64,000 bases of DNA from the NCBI RefSeq assembly GCF_026262505.1, contig NC_067207.1:16584082-16648081 (forward strand). The letters run 5' to 3'. Positions 1-10,668 of the stretch are shown piece by piece. The notes beneath the pieces were generated by a model. It was not told the DNA's origin and did no database searches. It was given only the letters and a program-made list of their open reading frames with translations. Positions within the stretch are counted from its first letter, which is position 1, and every line of letters begins with the position of its first letter. This DNA comes from Trichomonas vaginalis G3 (taxonomy: Eukaryota > Parabasalia > Trichomonadida > Trichomonadidae). The position numbers and the translations under genes were made by a program.

Positions 1-369
1 CATTTTTTTGATTTTGAAAAAAATTTGGAGAGAAGAACTCTTCGTTTTTGAATTTTGTCACGATGGGTTTAAAGTATATTAGACACATGTATTGATATTA
101 CTATTTTTGTATATTTTGAGAGAAAATCCCTAAAAAGTGAGAAAATCTGAGATGGTTTGAGAAAATATATAAACTATTGAAAATTTGAATTAAACTTCTA
201 ATTTGGAAAAAAGAAATTTGGAAAGAAGAAAATTCAAAAATCGAGATTTAGACTCAGTATCAAATGGAGAACAAAATGTTTCTTCATATGAAGGAAAAAA
301 TTTTCTTGAGAAGAAATAGAGTTTTTAAAATTTTATTGTATGTAATGAAATAAACAAATATTAAAATTA
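1..369. other. Host flank, no gene seen
   Basis: AT-rich sequence left of the MULE with homopolymer A and T runs. I see no reading frame of useful length, no RNA gene and no repeat shared with the rest of the window. Confidence 0.6.
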
Positions 370-378
370 TTTTTTGAT
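370..378. repeat. MULE target-site duplication, left copy
   Basis: TTTTTTGAT directly precedes the G-rich left tip of the MULE and recurs exactly at 28486-28494 just after the right tip. Nine bases is the usual duplication length for Mutator-like elements. The sequence is T-rich, so chance similarity is not fully excluded, but it sits exactly outside two tips that match each other as inverted repeats. Confidence 0.7.
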
Positions 379-429
379 GGGGCGGCGACAAATTTGCCCA
401 GCCAGTAAAGTATTCAATTTTTTTGCATT

Positions 430-800
430 TTTTTAAAGCTTCTTAACTTAAATCATGGAATGTCTCAAAGACAAAAGTAGCATACAGCGTGTAAAGCTAA
501 AGAAAGATAATCATAATTAATACCTTAATTTTTAATATTACGCATTTTTAGGTGCAAAATTTAAAAACATTCTAATACAATAGAGCAGTTTCCGAAAGTA
601 GCATACAGCATGCAAAGCTAAAGAAAGATAATCATAATTAATACCTTTAAAGTTTAAAATCTTGATTTTTTTTAAAATCAAATATTTATAACTTTAATAC
701 ATACAGCTTAAACCTTATACTTGTTTTCTCTTGTGAGAAAGCAATCTTACAAAGCTAACAATCCTAAAAAATAAAGAATTAAAATTTAATAATTTAATCT
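430..800. repeat. MULE left subterminal inverted repeat
   Basis: This stretch is the reverse complement of 27010-27755, including the AAAGCTTCTTAACTTAAATC start and the block that begins TCTTGTGAGAAAGCAATC near the transposase gene. It holds about one and a half copies of a 121-bp unit (AGCATACAGC...TTAATACCTT), against about four and a half in the right arm. The unit number differs, so the arms have changed by slippage or unequal exchange since they last matched. Confidence 0.8.
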
Positions 801-973
801 AACAAAATTTCTCTCTTTATCCTTTTGCACTCTTTATATGCAACTCAAATACATCATATAATATTCCTATAATACTCTTGCCTCAAACAATGACGAACAA
901 ACTGCTATTCTCATTTAATTACAGACCAAATCTATTCAAATTTCTGAATTTTTAATTTTCATTTCAATTTCAA

Positions 974-1985
974 ATGGAATTAGAAGAAGAAACTATCTTT
1001 ACTGTTATGGATCTTTGTAAATTTGGAGTTAAACAAGAAATACAAGCACAGTATGGATATGGTGAACGTGTCAGGAAAGAAAGATCTCAGATTTCATTCC
1101 ACTGCAAATATCCAAAATGTCCTGCACATTTTAATGTTGCAATCTTGGATCAAAATAAATACAAACTAATCAAAATAGTTGAAGAACATGATCATTCCGC
1201 CCCAAATGACAAAAGTCAATATTCGTCTGTCTTTTATCGCAAATATTTAGAACATTACTTCCAAACAGATGACAATCAAAGAGCGATAGCACAGCTAAAT
1301 GCATTCAAAGATCTTGAAATTCCTCTTACAGGTCCGTCCATTCCAGAGATGTACGCTCAAAAACCACGTGCAATCAAACGATTTGCAGAGAGAATACATG
1401 CTCTTCAAACTAGATATTCTCCTGACGATGTTGTGTCATTGCAAATCTTTGTTCAGACAGTACAAGAAGAATCTCCAGATGATCTCATTGCATTTGAAGT
1501 CTCAGACAATAATATGTGTTTCTATTACGCGCCTTTTGAAGGAAAAGCTTATGCGCATAGTATCAAGACATTTCATATAGACAGCACCTATAAATTGTTG
1601 CGATCAAACATTCCATTGTATGCATTTACTGGCAAAATCAAAGATTTTCACATTTTCTCTTTTTTATATTTCTTTTGTCAACCAGACACTTATCAAAACA
1701 TTCAAGTTTGCGTGTGCGCCTATCTCAGATGGGTAACAATTGAGCCAGAATACATTAGCATGGACTGTGCTCCACAGATAGCTCAAGCAATAGAAGAAAG
1801 CATTCCACAAGCTCAAATACTTTGGTGCGGAGTACATGTTCTTCGTGCAATTCTTCGCAAATCAAATAAGTTTTCTTCTCAAGAAAAATTTGAACAATTC
1901 TATAATTTGATGAAGGATTTAGTCTTCAAATTAGGTGCAGAACATGAGGAAGAAGCAAATGCTGCCTATGATCAAGTTCTGGAGT
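974..1985 (+). CDS. MULE transposase, N-terminal part (interrupted)
   Basis: Mutator-like transposase that would cut and move the surrounding element. Residues about 30-75 form a FLYWCH/FAR1-like zinc-binding domain (C-x4-C, then H-D-H). The MULE catalytic core follows: FHIDSTYKL around residue 200 supplies the first Asp, ISMDCAPQIAQAI the second Asp, and WCGVHVLRA the conserved C/H motif. The reading frame runs cleanly to the Maverick insertion point and stops two bases into it. The rest of the gene, with the catalytic Glu region, lies at 26569-27005. The start codon follows an A/T-rich leader; no upstream in-frame start is seen. Confidence 0.85.
1981..1985. repeat. Mav1 target-site duplication, left copy
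   Basis: GGAGT precedes the left tip AGTTAGTATGG and is repeated at 26564-26568 after the right tip. Five to six bases is usual for Polinton/Maverick integration. The duplicated bases are MULE transposase sequence, which fixes the insertion site exactly. Confidence 0.85.
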
Positions 1986-2222
1986 AGTTAGTATGGTTAT
2001 GTTGGGTACGGCGGCACTGCGTTCCACCTTACTCAACATAACCTTACCCAACATAACTTTAAATATTTACAAAACCGTTAACGTATATTTTACAAATCAA
2101 ACGACAACACTAACTTAACCTTAAATATTTACAAAGCCACTCACTTCACTTCACTAACGAGCTCACTAATGTAAAAATAAACGTTCTCACTATCATTCTC
2201 ATTAACGACTTCACTAATGTTC

Positions 2223-2507
2223 TCATAAATTTTCCTCAATATCTTCATCATCAGTGTTAACCCTATTGTAGTCATACTTGAAGCCATAAACTTTCTCTAA
2301 CTTCTTAACGTACAATTTACATAACTTACCTTCGTCATCGTATGGTTTAATGATATAACTATTTCTATCTTTATACACAGTCAATGAAAAGTCAACTGGT
2401 CTCGGATGTATTTGAAAGAACATGTTATGCTCAGGAAGGAAGAATAAATGTTTAAATGTATGTTTGTTATATGTTTTGATTTGTATGAGTTGCTTTTGTT
2501 CTGTCAT
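2223..2507 (-). CDS. TIR-borne 94-aa protein, left copy
   Basis: Small protein of unknown function, identical in sequence to the one at 26042-26326, so Mav1 carries it twice, transcribed outward toward each tip. It is rich in Lys, Tyr and Asp with an acidic tail (TDDEDIEENL), with no membrane segment or recognised motif. The start follows a TTTTTATTTTATTT leader typical of genes in this element. Being in the TIR, it is kept identical by whatever homogenises the two ends. A role at the termini (for example a terminal or DNA-binding protein) is possible from position only. Confidence 0.75.
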   Translation of the reverse strand: MTEQKQLIQIKTYNKHTFKHLFFLPEHNMFFQIHPRPVDFSLTVYKDRNSYIIKPYDDEGKLCKLYVKKLEKVYGFKYDYNRVNTDDEDIEENL

Positions 2508-2597
2508 TTACATCCAAATATAAAATAAAAATAAAATATAAAAATAAACTTAAAAATAAATGATATCACCACCCTCACACGTATGAAAACATAGCAC

Positions 2598-2656
2598 AAA
2601 AATAATGTTTATGTTAGAATGTTAGATCTAACACGTTTTCTAACCTCATTTCTAAC
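2598..2656. repeat. Type-A five-box arm in left Mav1 TIR
   Basis: Begins AAAAATAATGTTTA and then carries five boxes: GTTAG, GTTAG, CTAAC, CTAAC, CTAAC. The same ~59-bp sequence forms the inverted ends of the gene cassettes at 12936-14105 and 15878-17047. Here it stands alone, mirrored only by 25895-25953 in the other TIR. Confidence 0.85.
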
Positions 2657-2674
2657 CCTGTTGAATTCATTGCT

Positions 2675-2920
2675 TTATAACTCTCTTCCTTTATCCAACT
2701 CTTCTAACTTCTTCCTAAGTTCAGCAATGTTGTCCTCATGAAGTTTAATCTTTCTCAAAATTCCTTCTTTATCTAATGGTTGCTTTATCTTTCTAAACTG
2801 AACTCTACCATCCTTCATAGTATGAATGTAAAAACCTTCTGGAATAATTCCTGATTTAATGTATTCTACCAAAAACTTTTGTTTCATTGCTTCAGTGACT
2901 TTAGTCGTCATTTCAATCAA
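2675..2920 (-). CDS. Unknown 81-aa protein
   Basis: Small, Lys/Glu-rich protein with a probable C-terminal coiled coil (about residues 48-78, ILRKIKLHEDNIAELRKKLEEL). Its middle, PEGFYIHTMKDGRVQFRKIKQPL, resembles HPFYYVSQSKDGKIYVRKRKVPL in the protein at 5046-5474, so both may share a small domain. The last codons lie inside the Mav1 TIR and overlap, in another frame, the sequence that ends the gene at 25885. No function is recognised. Confidence 0.6.
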   Translation of the reverse strand: MIEMTTKVTEAMKQKFLVEYIKSGIIPEGFYIHTMKDGRVQFRKIKQPLDKEGILRKIKLHEDNIAELRKKLEELDKGREL

Positions 2921-2959
2921 ATAAAAATTTTAATATTAAATAAAAATAACGTTATTTTT

Positions 2960-3418
2960 TCAGTAAGGAAACGCAGGAGTTTTACGATTTATTTGAGGAG
3001 TAGGTTCTGGTTTAAATGTTGGAGTCGGTTTTGGAGTTGACTTTTGAACAGGAGTTTGTAATTCCATAGGTTCAGGAGTCATTGAAGGTTTTGCTTGTGA
3101 AGGCGTTGGTTTTGGCGAAGGTGTTGGAGTTTGTTTAACTTCAGCTACTTCAGTATTATTTATAACATTTGCTTTATTTCTTTTCAACATCATAACTGCT
3201 CCTGCTGTAGCTAGCAAACCTAGTGGGAGACCATATCTTATATAAGGACTTGACCAAATGCTATTTTTGACAGGAGCTGGTGGAACACCTAACCTTGGTG
3301 AAACTGCTCTTTGCCATTGTGCAGCTCGTAAGAAATATTCAATAGGTGCTCCATAATCGTTTGGTAAAGTTTGTTTCATAGATGGTGAAGGTTCGCGAGA
3401 GCTTGATGAAGAACTCAT
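2960..3418 (-). CDS. Single-pass membrane protein with Pro-rich tail, 152 aa
   Basis: Ser-rich N-terminus, one probable membrane helix at about residues 61-81 (YGLPLGLLATAGAVMMLKR), then a Pro/Thr/Lys tail of loose PTPxPKPTP repeats. No enzyme motif is seen. It lies just downstream of the capsid gene on the same strand, so a minor virion protein is plausible. That is inference from position; small membrane proteins are common in Polinton-like viruses. The frame looks whole. Confidence 0.55.
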   Translation of the reverse strand: MSSSSSSREPSPSMKQTLPNDYGAPIEYFLRAAQWQRAVSPRLGVPPAPVKNSIWSSPYIRYGLPLGLLATAGAVMMLKRNKANVINNTEVAEVKQTPTPSPKPTPSQAKPSMTPEPMELQTPVQKSTPKPTPTFKPEPTPQINRKTPAFPY

Positions 3419-3448
3419 TTATAAGCTTTAAAAATAAACGTTCATCCT

Positions 3449-5018
3449 TTATTCCTCACTGTCGTCCGTGGCTAAGTTATAGTCATCTAATCTTATTATG
3501 GGGATGCCATTAGCACGCACCTGAATGGCAAAGCAACAATCCCTCATAAATCCAATAAGTGGCTTTGGTACGTTTTCAGTTGCTAGTTCAATAGGTCCTT
3601 TAACAGACAATTTGTATGTTATTGGAGCAGTAGATGTTTGACCTTGTTGGAAGCAAAAGTCCACTTCTGTTGGAAAACACATAAGAAATGTGTGTTGTCA
3701 TAGCTATCCCATTTATGTTCCACACTACCATCATCCACCAATGACCTCATAACATCTTCATTAAATCCTATCATATCATTGTTTGTATTGCAGGCGTTCG
3801 CAACCATTTCATAAAATACAGGTCCATATGATTTTTCAGGTTCTGCAGGCATATTTCCATAAGCTCCCATGGAAAGCTGAAGATATTTAAACTTAGGGTT
3901 CTCAAAATTAACATAATAGTTGTCTTTCTCTAAATAGTGCCCAAATACTTTTAACATTAATAGGCGTATAAGCTGCTGTAAATGTTGCACTTGAACTATC
4001 TGTATTCTTGAGAATGAACCGTCCATAGGAATCCAATCCATAACTTTAACAGGAAAACATAAAGCCTCGTTTGTATAATGTTCTACAAGTTCTGTATAAA
4101 TGTTAGGTCTAAAGAGAATGATTTTGGATGAATGAAACATTCATTAAAATCCATCTTTGTTCGAAATAGTTGCTGGGTTACAGTTGTAATAGTAACTGTT
4201 CCACTAGCTTCTACTGACTTCGTTATCATAGTGAATGGTTCATTCCATGGAACAAATTTATTTGTCGGTGGATTTGAATCTGAAGGCAAATGCAACTTTA
4301 AGAGTTGGATTGAAAGCAATGATATCATTTTACAGATATAGATGTGCATTGTAATGCGTCGCTACTGAACTTTACTTTAAGCTGAATGTTACCAGCAAAT
4401 GCAGGAATAAATCTTATAGCTTCTAATGGTAAAAACTTTCTAACAGGAATTCTTAAACGAAGCTTAAAATCAAATGATTTTCCTGCTGTAATTGGACCAC
4501 TAACAATTTGTCCTGTTCTGCATGTTCCGAATGACTCCATACATCTTCATGTCGAGTCTTTGAGAAAACATCTACTTTCTTTATTTGTTCGGTAGTTTGT
4601 GAGTTTGAAGTTATATATGCTTCTTCTCTTGCGTTGTCTTGAGAAATATACGATACGACCATTTGCAAGGATTTGATATCCAGCAACTGCATGAAAGCGT
4701 CATCGAAACCAATCCAAAATCCTGGTGGGTTTGTTTTATTAGAACCTGAACCAATTTCTTTATCTACAATAAATTGACCTTCCATTTTATACGTAATGAA
4801 TGTATTGTAAAGGTCCAACATATTTTCACCAGGAGGTGAGAGATTGAATGTTACCCATGTGTTATCTTTAGCAGTTCCAGGTTGTGATGGAATCTTTGCG
4901 TCAGATATTTTCTATTAGTGTCACCAATTTGAACTGCATTGTCTATGATATCGAAATATGAGCGAATCTGATGAATATGCTCTGCTGGAGTAAATTCGTT
5001 TAACTGTTCGTTCTGCAT
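3449..5018 (-). pseudogene. Polinton major capsid protein gene (fossil, broken)
   Basis: About 1.57 kb, near 520 codons, the usual size of a double jelly-roll capsid gene. It is identified by comparison with the Mav2 gene at 52227-53841: both have an IPVxxxLxxxA...P..xGxIxLK...C block and similar beta-rich, aromatic surroundings. Broken, with roughly five breaks. In an intact element it would form the hexameric capsid shell. Family assignment is by motif and gene order only. Confidence 0.6.
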
Positions 5019-5045
5019 GTATTTACTTCAGATAAAAATATCTAT

Positions 5046-5474
5046 TTACTTCATTATTCTCACTCTTCTTCTTGGTATTCGTGGTGGAAGTTGTTTCTTG
5101 ACATTTTCAATGAACTGTACATTCTCTTTTGTCTCAACTTCTTTCACTGGTGGGTCAGGGTTCTTTGACTCGGTTTGCTTTTCAATGAAATTCACGAACT
5201 TTGCAATAAGCTCTTGGTTCGTTATTGAAAGTACATCTGGCTTCTTTTCTTCTTGTTCTATTGACTTTTCAGTTTGTACAGAAGGTTTTATATGGGCTTC
5301 GCCCTCGGTGCCATGCACCTTAATGTTGTCGCTCTCTGTATTCGCTAATGGTACCTTTCTTTTTCTTACGTATATTTTACCATCTTTACTCTGACTTACA
5401 TAATAGAAAGGATGTTGTATTCCTCTTGCGTCATTTAATATAATAGACTCTCGCTCTGATTTTGACAAGCTCAT
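5046..5474 (-). CDS. Unknown 142-aa charged protein
   Basis: Lys/Glu-rich with a basic end (PPRIPRRRVRIMK). Residues about 19-43 (HPFYYVSQSKDGKIYVRKRKVPL) resemble a block in the 81-aa protein at 2675-2920. No membrane segment. It lies between the capsid gene and a divergent charged protein at 5520, so it may be virion or DNA associated. No function is recognised and the frame looks whole. Confidence 0.55.
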   Translation of the reverse strand: MSLSKSERESIILNDARGIQHPFYYVSQSKDGKIYVRKRKVPLANTESDNIKVHGTEGEAHIKPSVQTEKSIEQEEKKPDVLSITNQELIAKFVNFIEKQTESKNPDPPVKEVETKENVQFIENVKKQLPPRIPRRRVRIMK

Positions 5475-5519
5475 TTTACATCGGTTAAAGTTTTAAGTTA
5501 GATTTTTATCTGCAGTCAA

Positions 5520-5801
5520 ATGACTCAGACAAGTCATATGGACAAGACCCAAGGGGTCATAGATGTTGAAGCATTGAAGAAAGAAATTCGCGAGCAAATT
5601 TTATCCGAACTGAAGGAACAAAAACAAGAACAAAAGCCAGAGAGACCAAAGAGAAAACTTAGTGAAAAACAACTTGCTGCATTAGCTGCTGGAAGACAGA
5701 AGAACCCACGTTTGCTGGCGAAAAAAGCTAGAGAAGAAGCTGAAGCAAAAGCTAAAGAAGCTGAAGCAAAAGCTAAAGAAGCTGAAGCAAAGAAAGAGTA
5801 A
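5520..5801 (+). CDS. Highly charged 93-aa protein with Ala/Lys/Glu repeat
   Basis: Predicted to be almost wholly helical: an N-terminal amphipathic helix (VEALKKEIREQILSELKEQ), a basic middle (RPKRKLSEKQLAALAAGRQ), then tandem copies of a seven-residue unit, EAEAKAK. It may be a core or nucleic-acid packaging protein; this is composition-based inference. Transcribed away from the capsid cluster and followed 24 bases later by the gene at 5826, probably co-expressed. The T-rich leader GATTTTTATC precedes the start. Confidence 0.6.
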   Translation: MTQTSHMDKTQGVIDVEALKKEIREQILSELKEQKQEQKPERPKRKLSEKQLAALAAGRQKNPRLLAKKAREEAEAKAKEAEAKAKEAEAKKE

Positions 5802-5825
5802 ATGGTTTATTTTTATCCGAATTAA

Positions 5826-6683
5826 ATGTATAGACAAATACCTTTATCTGTTGCGTTCAGTAGTGAAAACCCCGACGTCAAAATAAAGGGGAACAGAGTA
5901 ACGTTTAAGTTTCCAACAGACTGGATTGTGAACATAAATGAAGAGAAGTACATTGGCATAACATCTATGTATATAACACGTGCTTTCAGAAAGGTTGACT
6001 TTATACTTCAAGTCGAGATAGAAAATGACGAACAGTCTTTAAGCGCCCAAAACATTCACATATACAAATACTTTAAAGACGATACAACATTGTTGCAATG
6101 TATGATTTCATTTAATGAAATGTTCGAGAAAAAGTTCAACATTGAAGTACAAACTTTACAGCCTTTACGTGAGTTTCTTGCACAACTGAAAGAAGAAGGT
6201 AGTCAGCCACAACTTATAGACTTTCATTATGAATTTAATGAAAATGAAGATGGAACACATGACTGTCAGTTTGTTATATATTCACCATTCAATGAAGTAG
6301 CTAAAGAGAAAAAAAATCCATTACGTATAAGATTTCAAATCTCCGAACCAAGTGATGATTTTAAGAATGTTTTCAATTATGATGCAATGCTTCCGAGGAA
6401 AAATGAATTTTCAAAGATTGTAACACCTGGCATTTGGGATAGAAAGCAAGCTATATTATATTCAAACTTAAGTAAAGGAGTTGAAAATGAGTTCATTGGT
6501 CATACAAGAACTTCACCACTTCCTAACCCTAAATACTATAAATTAACTGGCTTCAATCGTGAGTTTTGGATAGACATGTACTCCACTCATGACCATAAAT
6601 GTCCAGTGTTCTTGCCTCCAGACCATAAGGACTGTCTCTACATTGAAGCACAACTCTTAAACTCTACCATCGCAGTATTGTAA
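5826..6683 (+). CDS. 285-aa virion-type protein, possible minor capsid
   Basis: No catalytic motif; beta-rich and soluble. The N-terminus (VTFKFPTDWIVNINEEKYIGITSMYI) follows a pattern also seen in the protein at 24269 (YTYEYPRHWVEYVGGEKAIEIRQVRSI): aromatic-Pro, two residues, Trp, then EK and alternating Ile. Polintons usually encode a penton-like minor capsid besides the main capsid, and one of these two could be it; this is inference. The frame is whole. The leader TTTATTTTTATCC precedes the ATG. Confidence 0.55.
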   Translation: MYRQIPLSVAFSSENPDVKIKGNRVTFKFPTDWIVNINEEKYIGITSMYITRAFRKVDFILQVEIENDEQSLSAQNIHIYKYFKDDTTLLQCMISFNEMFEKKFNIEVQTLQPLREFLAQLKEEGSQPQLIDFHYEFNENEDGTHDCQFVIYSPFNEVAKEKKNPLRIRFQISEPSDDFKNVFNYDAMLPRKNEFSKIVTPGIWDRKQAILYSNLSKGVENEFIGHTRTSPLPNPKYYKLTGFNREFWIDMYSTHDHKCPVFLPPDHKDCLYIEAQLLNSTIAVL

Positions 6684-6751
6684 AATCTACGCTAGCTTTA
6701 TTTTTATCACGAATGACCTCATTGCTGACAAAAATAAATGACCTCAGAACT
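6684..6751. promoter_or_regulatory. Convergent gene junction
   Basis: Short gap between the stop of the 285-aa gene and the 3' end of the polymerase region, with two near-identical ACAAAAATAAATGACCTCA-like pieces. It probably holds only the 3' ends of two convergent transcripts. Confidence 0.3.
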
Positions 6752-9700
6752 TCAACTTACGAATAAAGCTTGTTTAGTCGTTATTGAAAAGTTGAACTTT
6801 TCAGCAAAGCAAGGTTGACATGACTTACATAAGTCGAATGCAATCTCTTGACCATCATGAAGTGCTTTGTAAAGTTTCATTAAACTGAACTCAGAGTCTT
6901 TGTCATATGTTCCAACAGGTATGTGAATGTTCTTATCTTCATTGTAATAGCATTGTATAGCTTCAGGAAACATTTCATTAGCGGTTAAAGCAATAACATC
7001 TTGCTTCACGCCTTTCATTCTGCAGTGAAATGCAACTTCATTTAAATCGTTAGTGAGTAAGTCTATGTAGGTCTTCTTTCCACAGAAAATACTTTTATAA
7101 GCTAAACTTTGTTTTCCAGGTGTTATTTCTGCAAAAGTCCTATGAAATTGACCAAGGTTCTTTCCTATAAGTTCGCGACCATATCTCTTCTTAAACTCTG
7201 CTGCAAGCTTGGGATGTCTTCATTATATAAGTGCATACTGTCGGTATCCTGGTAAAAGATTTGAAGTCCCATGTCCTCTGCAGTACAGAATACTTCATTC
7301 ATAATACGTTTTGACATAGACAGAATATTAACACCAAGTGGACAGAAGTTAAAGTGTCTGCAAATGCTTTTCGTTAGCTTGAAAATAGTTTTATCTGAAC
7401 CATCCAAACCTTCGAACTTCACTATATGGTTGTAATTTCTTATAGCATATCTTATAGCATCTTTTGTCATTTACTATGGTTATTTTTGACTCAATAGGAG
7501 ATAGAATAGTTTTGCCATAAATGCTGTTCAGAATGAGTTTTATAATTTCTTGTAAGGGGTTTTCTTCTTTCTTATACTTTAACCTTACTCAAACAACTTC
7601 TTTACTTCATCTCTTATTCTCATATCTCTGTTTCCATCGTAATAGTATCCTTGCAACACTTCACATTTGACACCTTGATATTTTATGAGGTCTTGTAATG
7701 TTATATGGTCAACATACATGAGACAGCAAGTGTTTGAACTTCTTGGAACGTTAAGTTCTGGATTTAGTTCAGGGTCGCAAAACTATTAAATGAAAGTGTC
7801 TGGGTATACCAATTCTGTTATCTTAATGAGAACAAAGAAGCCAGACATAAACTTTTCACCAATGGGTTCCTTTTGGTCATCATCGAATAAATGTCTCATG
7901 AGATACTCTGTGCTTAACATCTCATCCTTCAATACTTTTGGAATACCTTCTAAAGTATAAAGTCTTGCTATAGCTGAAGGATATAATGAAACAGTGTCGA
8001 AGTCAGCAATGAGTTTCTTTTTGCTCTTTTGTTTCATGTTATCTGCAACATACATCTTCCACCTTGAATGCATCTCGAAATAAATTCTCTTGGTTTATTT
8101 GAGAGGTCATAAAGATTTCCATTCGGGAAGTATACTCTGTTCTCAAACAATTTGTTAGCAATAGAACAAATACTAACGTAGTCATAAACGTTTAAATCAA
8201 ACTCTTTCAATAAGTCATTGCGGAACTTTACAAAACCTTCTCTTAAAATTCTTACATCTTGTTTGCAGTAAAACGTGCTATATTTTTCTAAGTCGAAGTG
8301 GTTTTCATCTATTCTGCAACCTTTGATGGAATCTATGTTTTTCATGAATGTATCTGCATCATGGATAAACTTACATGCTTCAGAAATGACACCAGTTCTG
8401 TTGTCATTGCTAACAAAACACTGCTGTAGTAGTTTATGGAAATACTTCTTTCGGTCCTGTTTGTAAGTTAAACATAGCAGGAAATAGTTTAAGCTTCTTA
8501 TTTATAACACTGTAAGAGTCTTTTATAATAATTGCCCGTCCTTTATATAAACCAGTTATTTGCATTGTTCGTGAACCTTTAATGATGGGAGTTCCTTTCA
8601 CTTCTGTCATGTGTCTTAAGATGAAGTTTATGTCATAACTGAGGTTATGGAAATATATTAAACTCTTGTCAGGAAGTCTTTCCAAAAATTCTGTTGCACA
8701 GTTTTGACCCCAAATGCTTTCACTAACTGAACCATCTTCACTGTCATAACAGATGTTAAAAGCTTTATGAAAGCCATCCGTACTACACTCAAAGTCAGCA
8801 AAGAAAACGTGCTCAGGTATGAATTTACATTTAGCTTTATTTACTTCTTTTGACTCTGCTTTCTTCTTCAGTTGTACACAATACTTTGGAGCATATGTCA
8901 AATCTTTAAATGGTGCAAGGTTCTGTTTATATAAGTCAGTAGTATATGTGAAAGTTCTCCATAAGAAATAGGTTCGAAATATTTGCACTCCCACAATGTT
9001 TTCATAACATCCCATAACGGTGTTGTTCTATCATAACGAACTACATTTTATCTTCTCTCTTTGTATAAATCTTCATCTGTTTCTCAATGTTCATTTCCAC
9101 CACAAGCTTTGAGAATTTCTTTATAGTTTCGAATGAAATATGTTGTCATTGGAAGTCTTTCATTTAGCATGTAGTGGTCTTCAACAAGAAGTAAGTCAAT
9201 AGTTCTAACAGTTTCGCATTCTTTTGGTATATATCTCTTTATTTCATTATGTCTTGAGTCATTGAAATAACCAATGGTAACATTAAATGCTATACCTGTT
9301 GCGTCAGAAATTTCTTGTACTTTACTTTGAGGAAAGTCTCTAACACGAATGACTTCTCTCATGTGGTCAATAGTTTCTTCATTTACTCCAGCCTGAATGC
9401 AAGCATAAACGAAACAATTGTCCTCTGTCATAAGTGTTGCAGTTCTTTTGTTCAGTTCATTGAAGATTTGGTAGCGTTCAAGATTTATAGGTAATGTGCA
9501 AAGATACTTCCAGAACTGACCGCTTCTCTTCTTATAAAACTTCTTTTCACCATTATCTTTCCAAAAGCTTTCTATAAGTGCTGGGTTTCCTGTTTGCTTA
9601 AGAGCTTCCAAAATGGCTTTCTGGTCATTTGTCAGTGTGCTTTCATCTCTATATGGTCTCTTTTTTGGTTTGCCTTTCTTTACATCTGACATCGTTAAGC

Positions 9701-10048
9701 CTTCATATTCTGTTAAATCATACATCTTTATTTCGGTAAGATTCTTTATGTTTGTCAAGAAGAAGTCATAGTGCATTTCAACAATACCTGCAGCATTTGC
9801 TTCTATCTCTGATATAAAGTTCTCCTTCAAGAGCTGATGTAGTAATGTTCCAATATTATTGAGGTTTAACGTAGAACATTCATACTTTCCACCAAGTTTA
9901 TAACATACCATCCATCTCTGTTGGAGTTTATTTTAATTTTCTCTAAGAGTCTCATGAAAACCTTACCGAAATGTTTGTGTAAGTAGTCTCTGTTTGGTTC
10001 ATCTAAAGCTTCGATGTTAAAGTCAATGAGTCTATTGCCTGACTTCAC
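6752..10048 (-). pseudogene. Protein-primed type DNA polymerase B (fossil, broken)
   Basis: Family B polymerase of the Polinton type. Exonuclease motifs are visible: Exo I (DFECS), Exo II (HNLSYDINF) and Exo III (YCKQDV). So are polymerase motif A (DFDTVSLYPSAI) and motif C (YQDTDSMH), in the expected N-to-C order on the minus strand. In a live element it copies the whole Maverick from protein-primed ends. The gene is broken, with roughly seven or eight breaks. Its size fits the 1000-plus residues normal for the family. Confidence 0.88.
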
Positions 10049-10248
10049 ATTCTCTTCCTATTCTCTTCATCTTTCTTTAACCATCTCTCACCTTCTTTTG
10101 GTTTGTCGTCAATGGAACGAATGACATATTAGCTTTGCGAACTTGTTCTATAGCGCTCTTAAACATCTCTCTTCTCTGTTGTTTCAGTGTGTCGTCTCTT
10201 CTTCTTGTTTCACCAACGTTTGCATTTGTTATGTCAAACATTCTCTTC

Positions 10249-10578
10249 TTACTTCATGTGGTACAGCTCTTGTTCACCAACGTTTGCATTTGTTATGTCA
10301 AACATTTCTCTTCTTACTTCATGAGGTATTGAACGTCTATGATATAAGTCAATAGCAACGTCATTTAAAGGAAATGCTCTTGCATGGACTTCGTCCTCGC
10401 CGCGTTGCGGCTTTATGAACTCATGAATTCTATCATAAGTTATTTCACCATTATAGTCATTGAGGATGTCAGCGAGTGCCTTTTTGTTTGTTGTGTAATG
10501 CTTTGCAACATCTATATTAGCTTCTGTAAGAAGTTGTTTTATTTCCGAGTGTTCTAACTTAGACAACTTCCGATACAT
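10249..10578 (-). CDS. SAP/HeH-like segment upstream of polymerase B
   Basis: 109 codons with a short helix-turn-helix-like N-terminus (IKQLLTEANIDVAKHYTTNKKALADIL) that resembles SAP/HeH DNA-binding motifs. It lies on the same strand just upstream of the polymerase region. It may be the polymerase N-terminus or a separate gene; I cannot decide. The 3' part overlaps a short direct duplication of about 55 bases (CACCAACGTTTGCATTTG occurs at about 10208 and 10271). Confidence 0.4.
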   Translation of the reverse strand: MYRKLSKLEHSEIKQLLTEANIDVAKHYTTNKKALADILNDYNGEITYDRIHEFIKPQRGEDEVHARAFPLNDVAIDLYHRRSIPHEVRREMFDITNANVGEQELYHMK

Positions 10579-10668
10579 CTTTAGTAGGAAATAAAAAAAT
10601 ATTTTTTGAAAAAATTAGATTAGATTTTTTTAAGTTATTTTTCAAAATAATTTAATATTTTTATTTTA

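Larger units (their letters stand above)
1986..2691. repeat. Mav1 left terminal inverted repeat
   Basis: 706 bp, reverse complement of 25861-26563 with only small indels visible. From the tip it holds a GC-richer part (GGGTACGGCGGCACTGCG), short GTGA/TCAC-like motifs, a 94-codon gene, a type-A five-box arm (2598-2656) and the last few codons of the gene that ends at 25885. That gene tail shows that the TIR has grown inward by copying from the right end. Confidence 0.92.

Noticed and set aside
5017-5394. 125-codon plus-strand frame opposite the 142-aa gene
   Set aside because: Shadow of the minus-strand gene; Ser/Phe/Leu composition typical of antisense frames of Lys/Glu-rich proteins.
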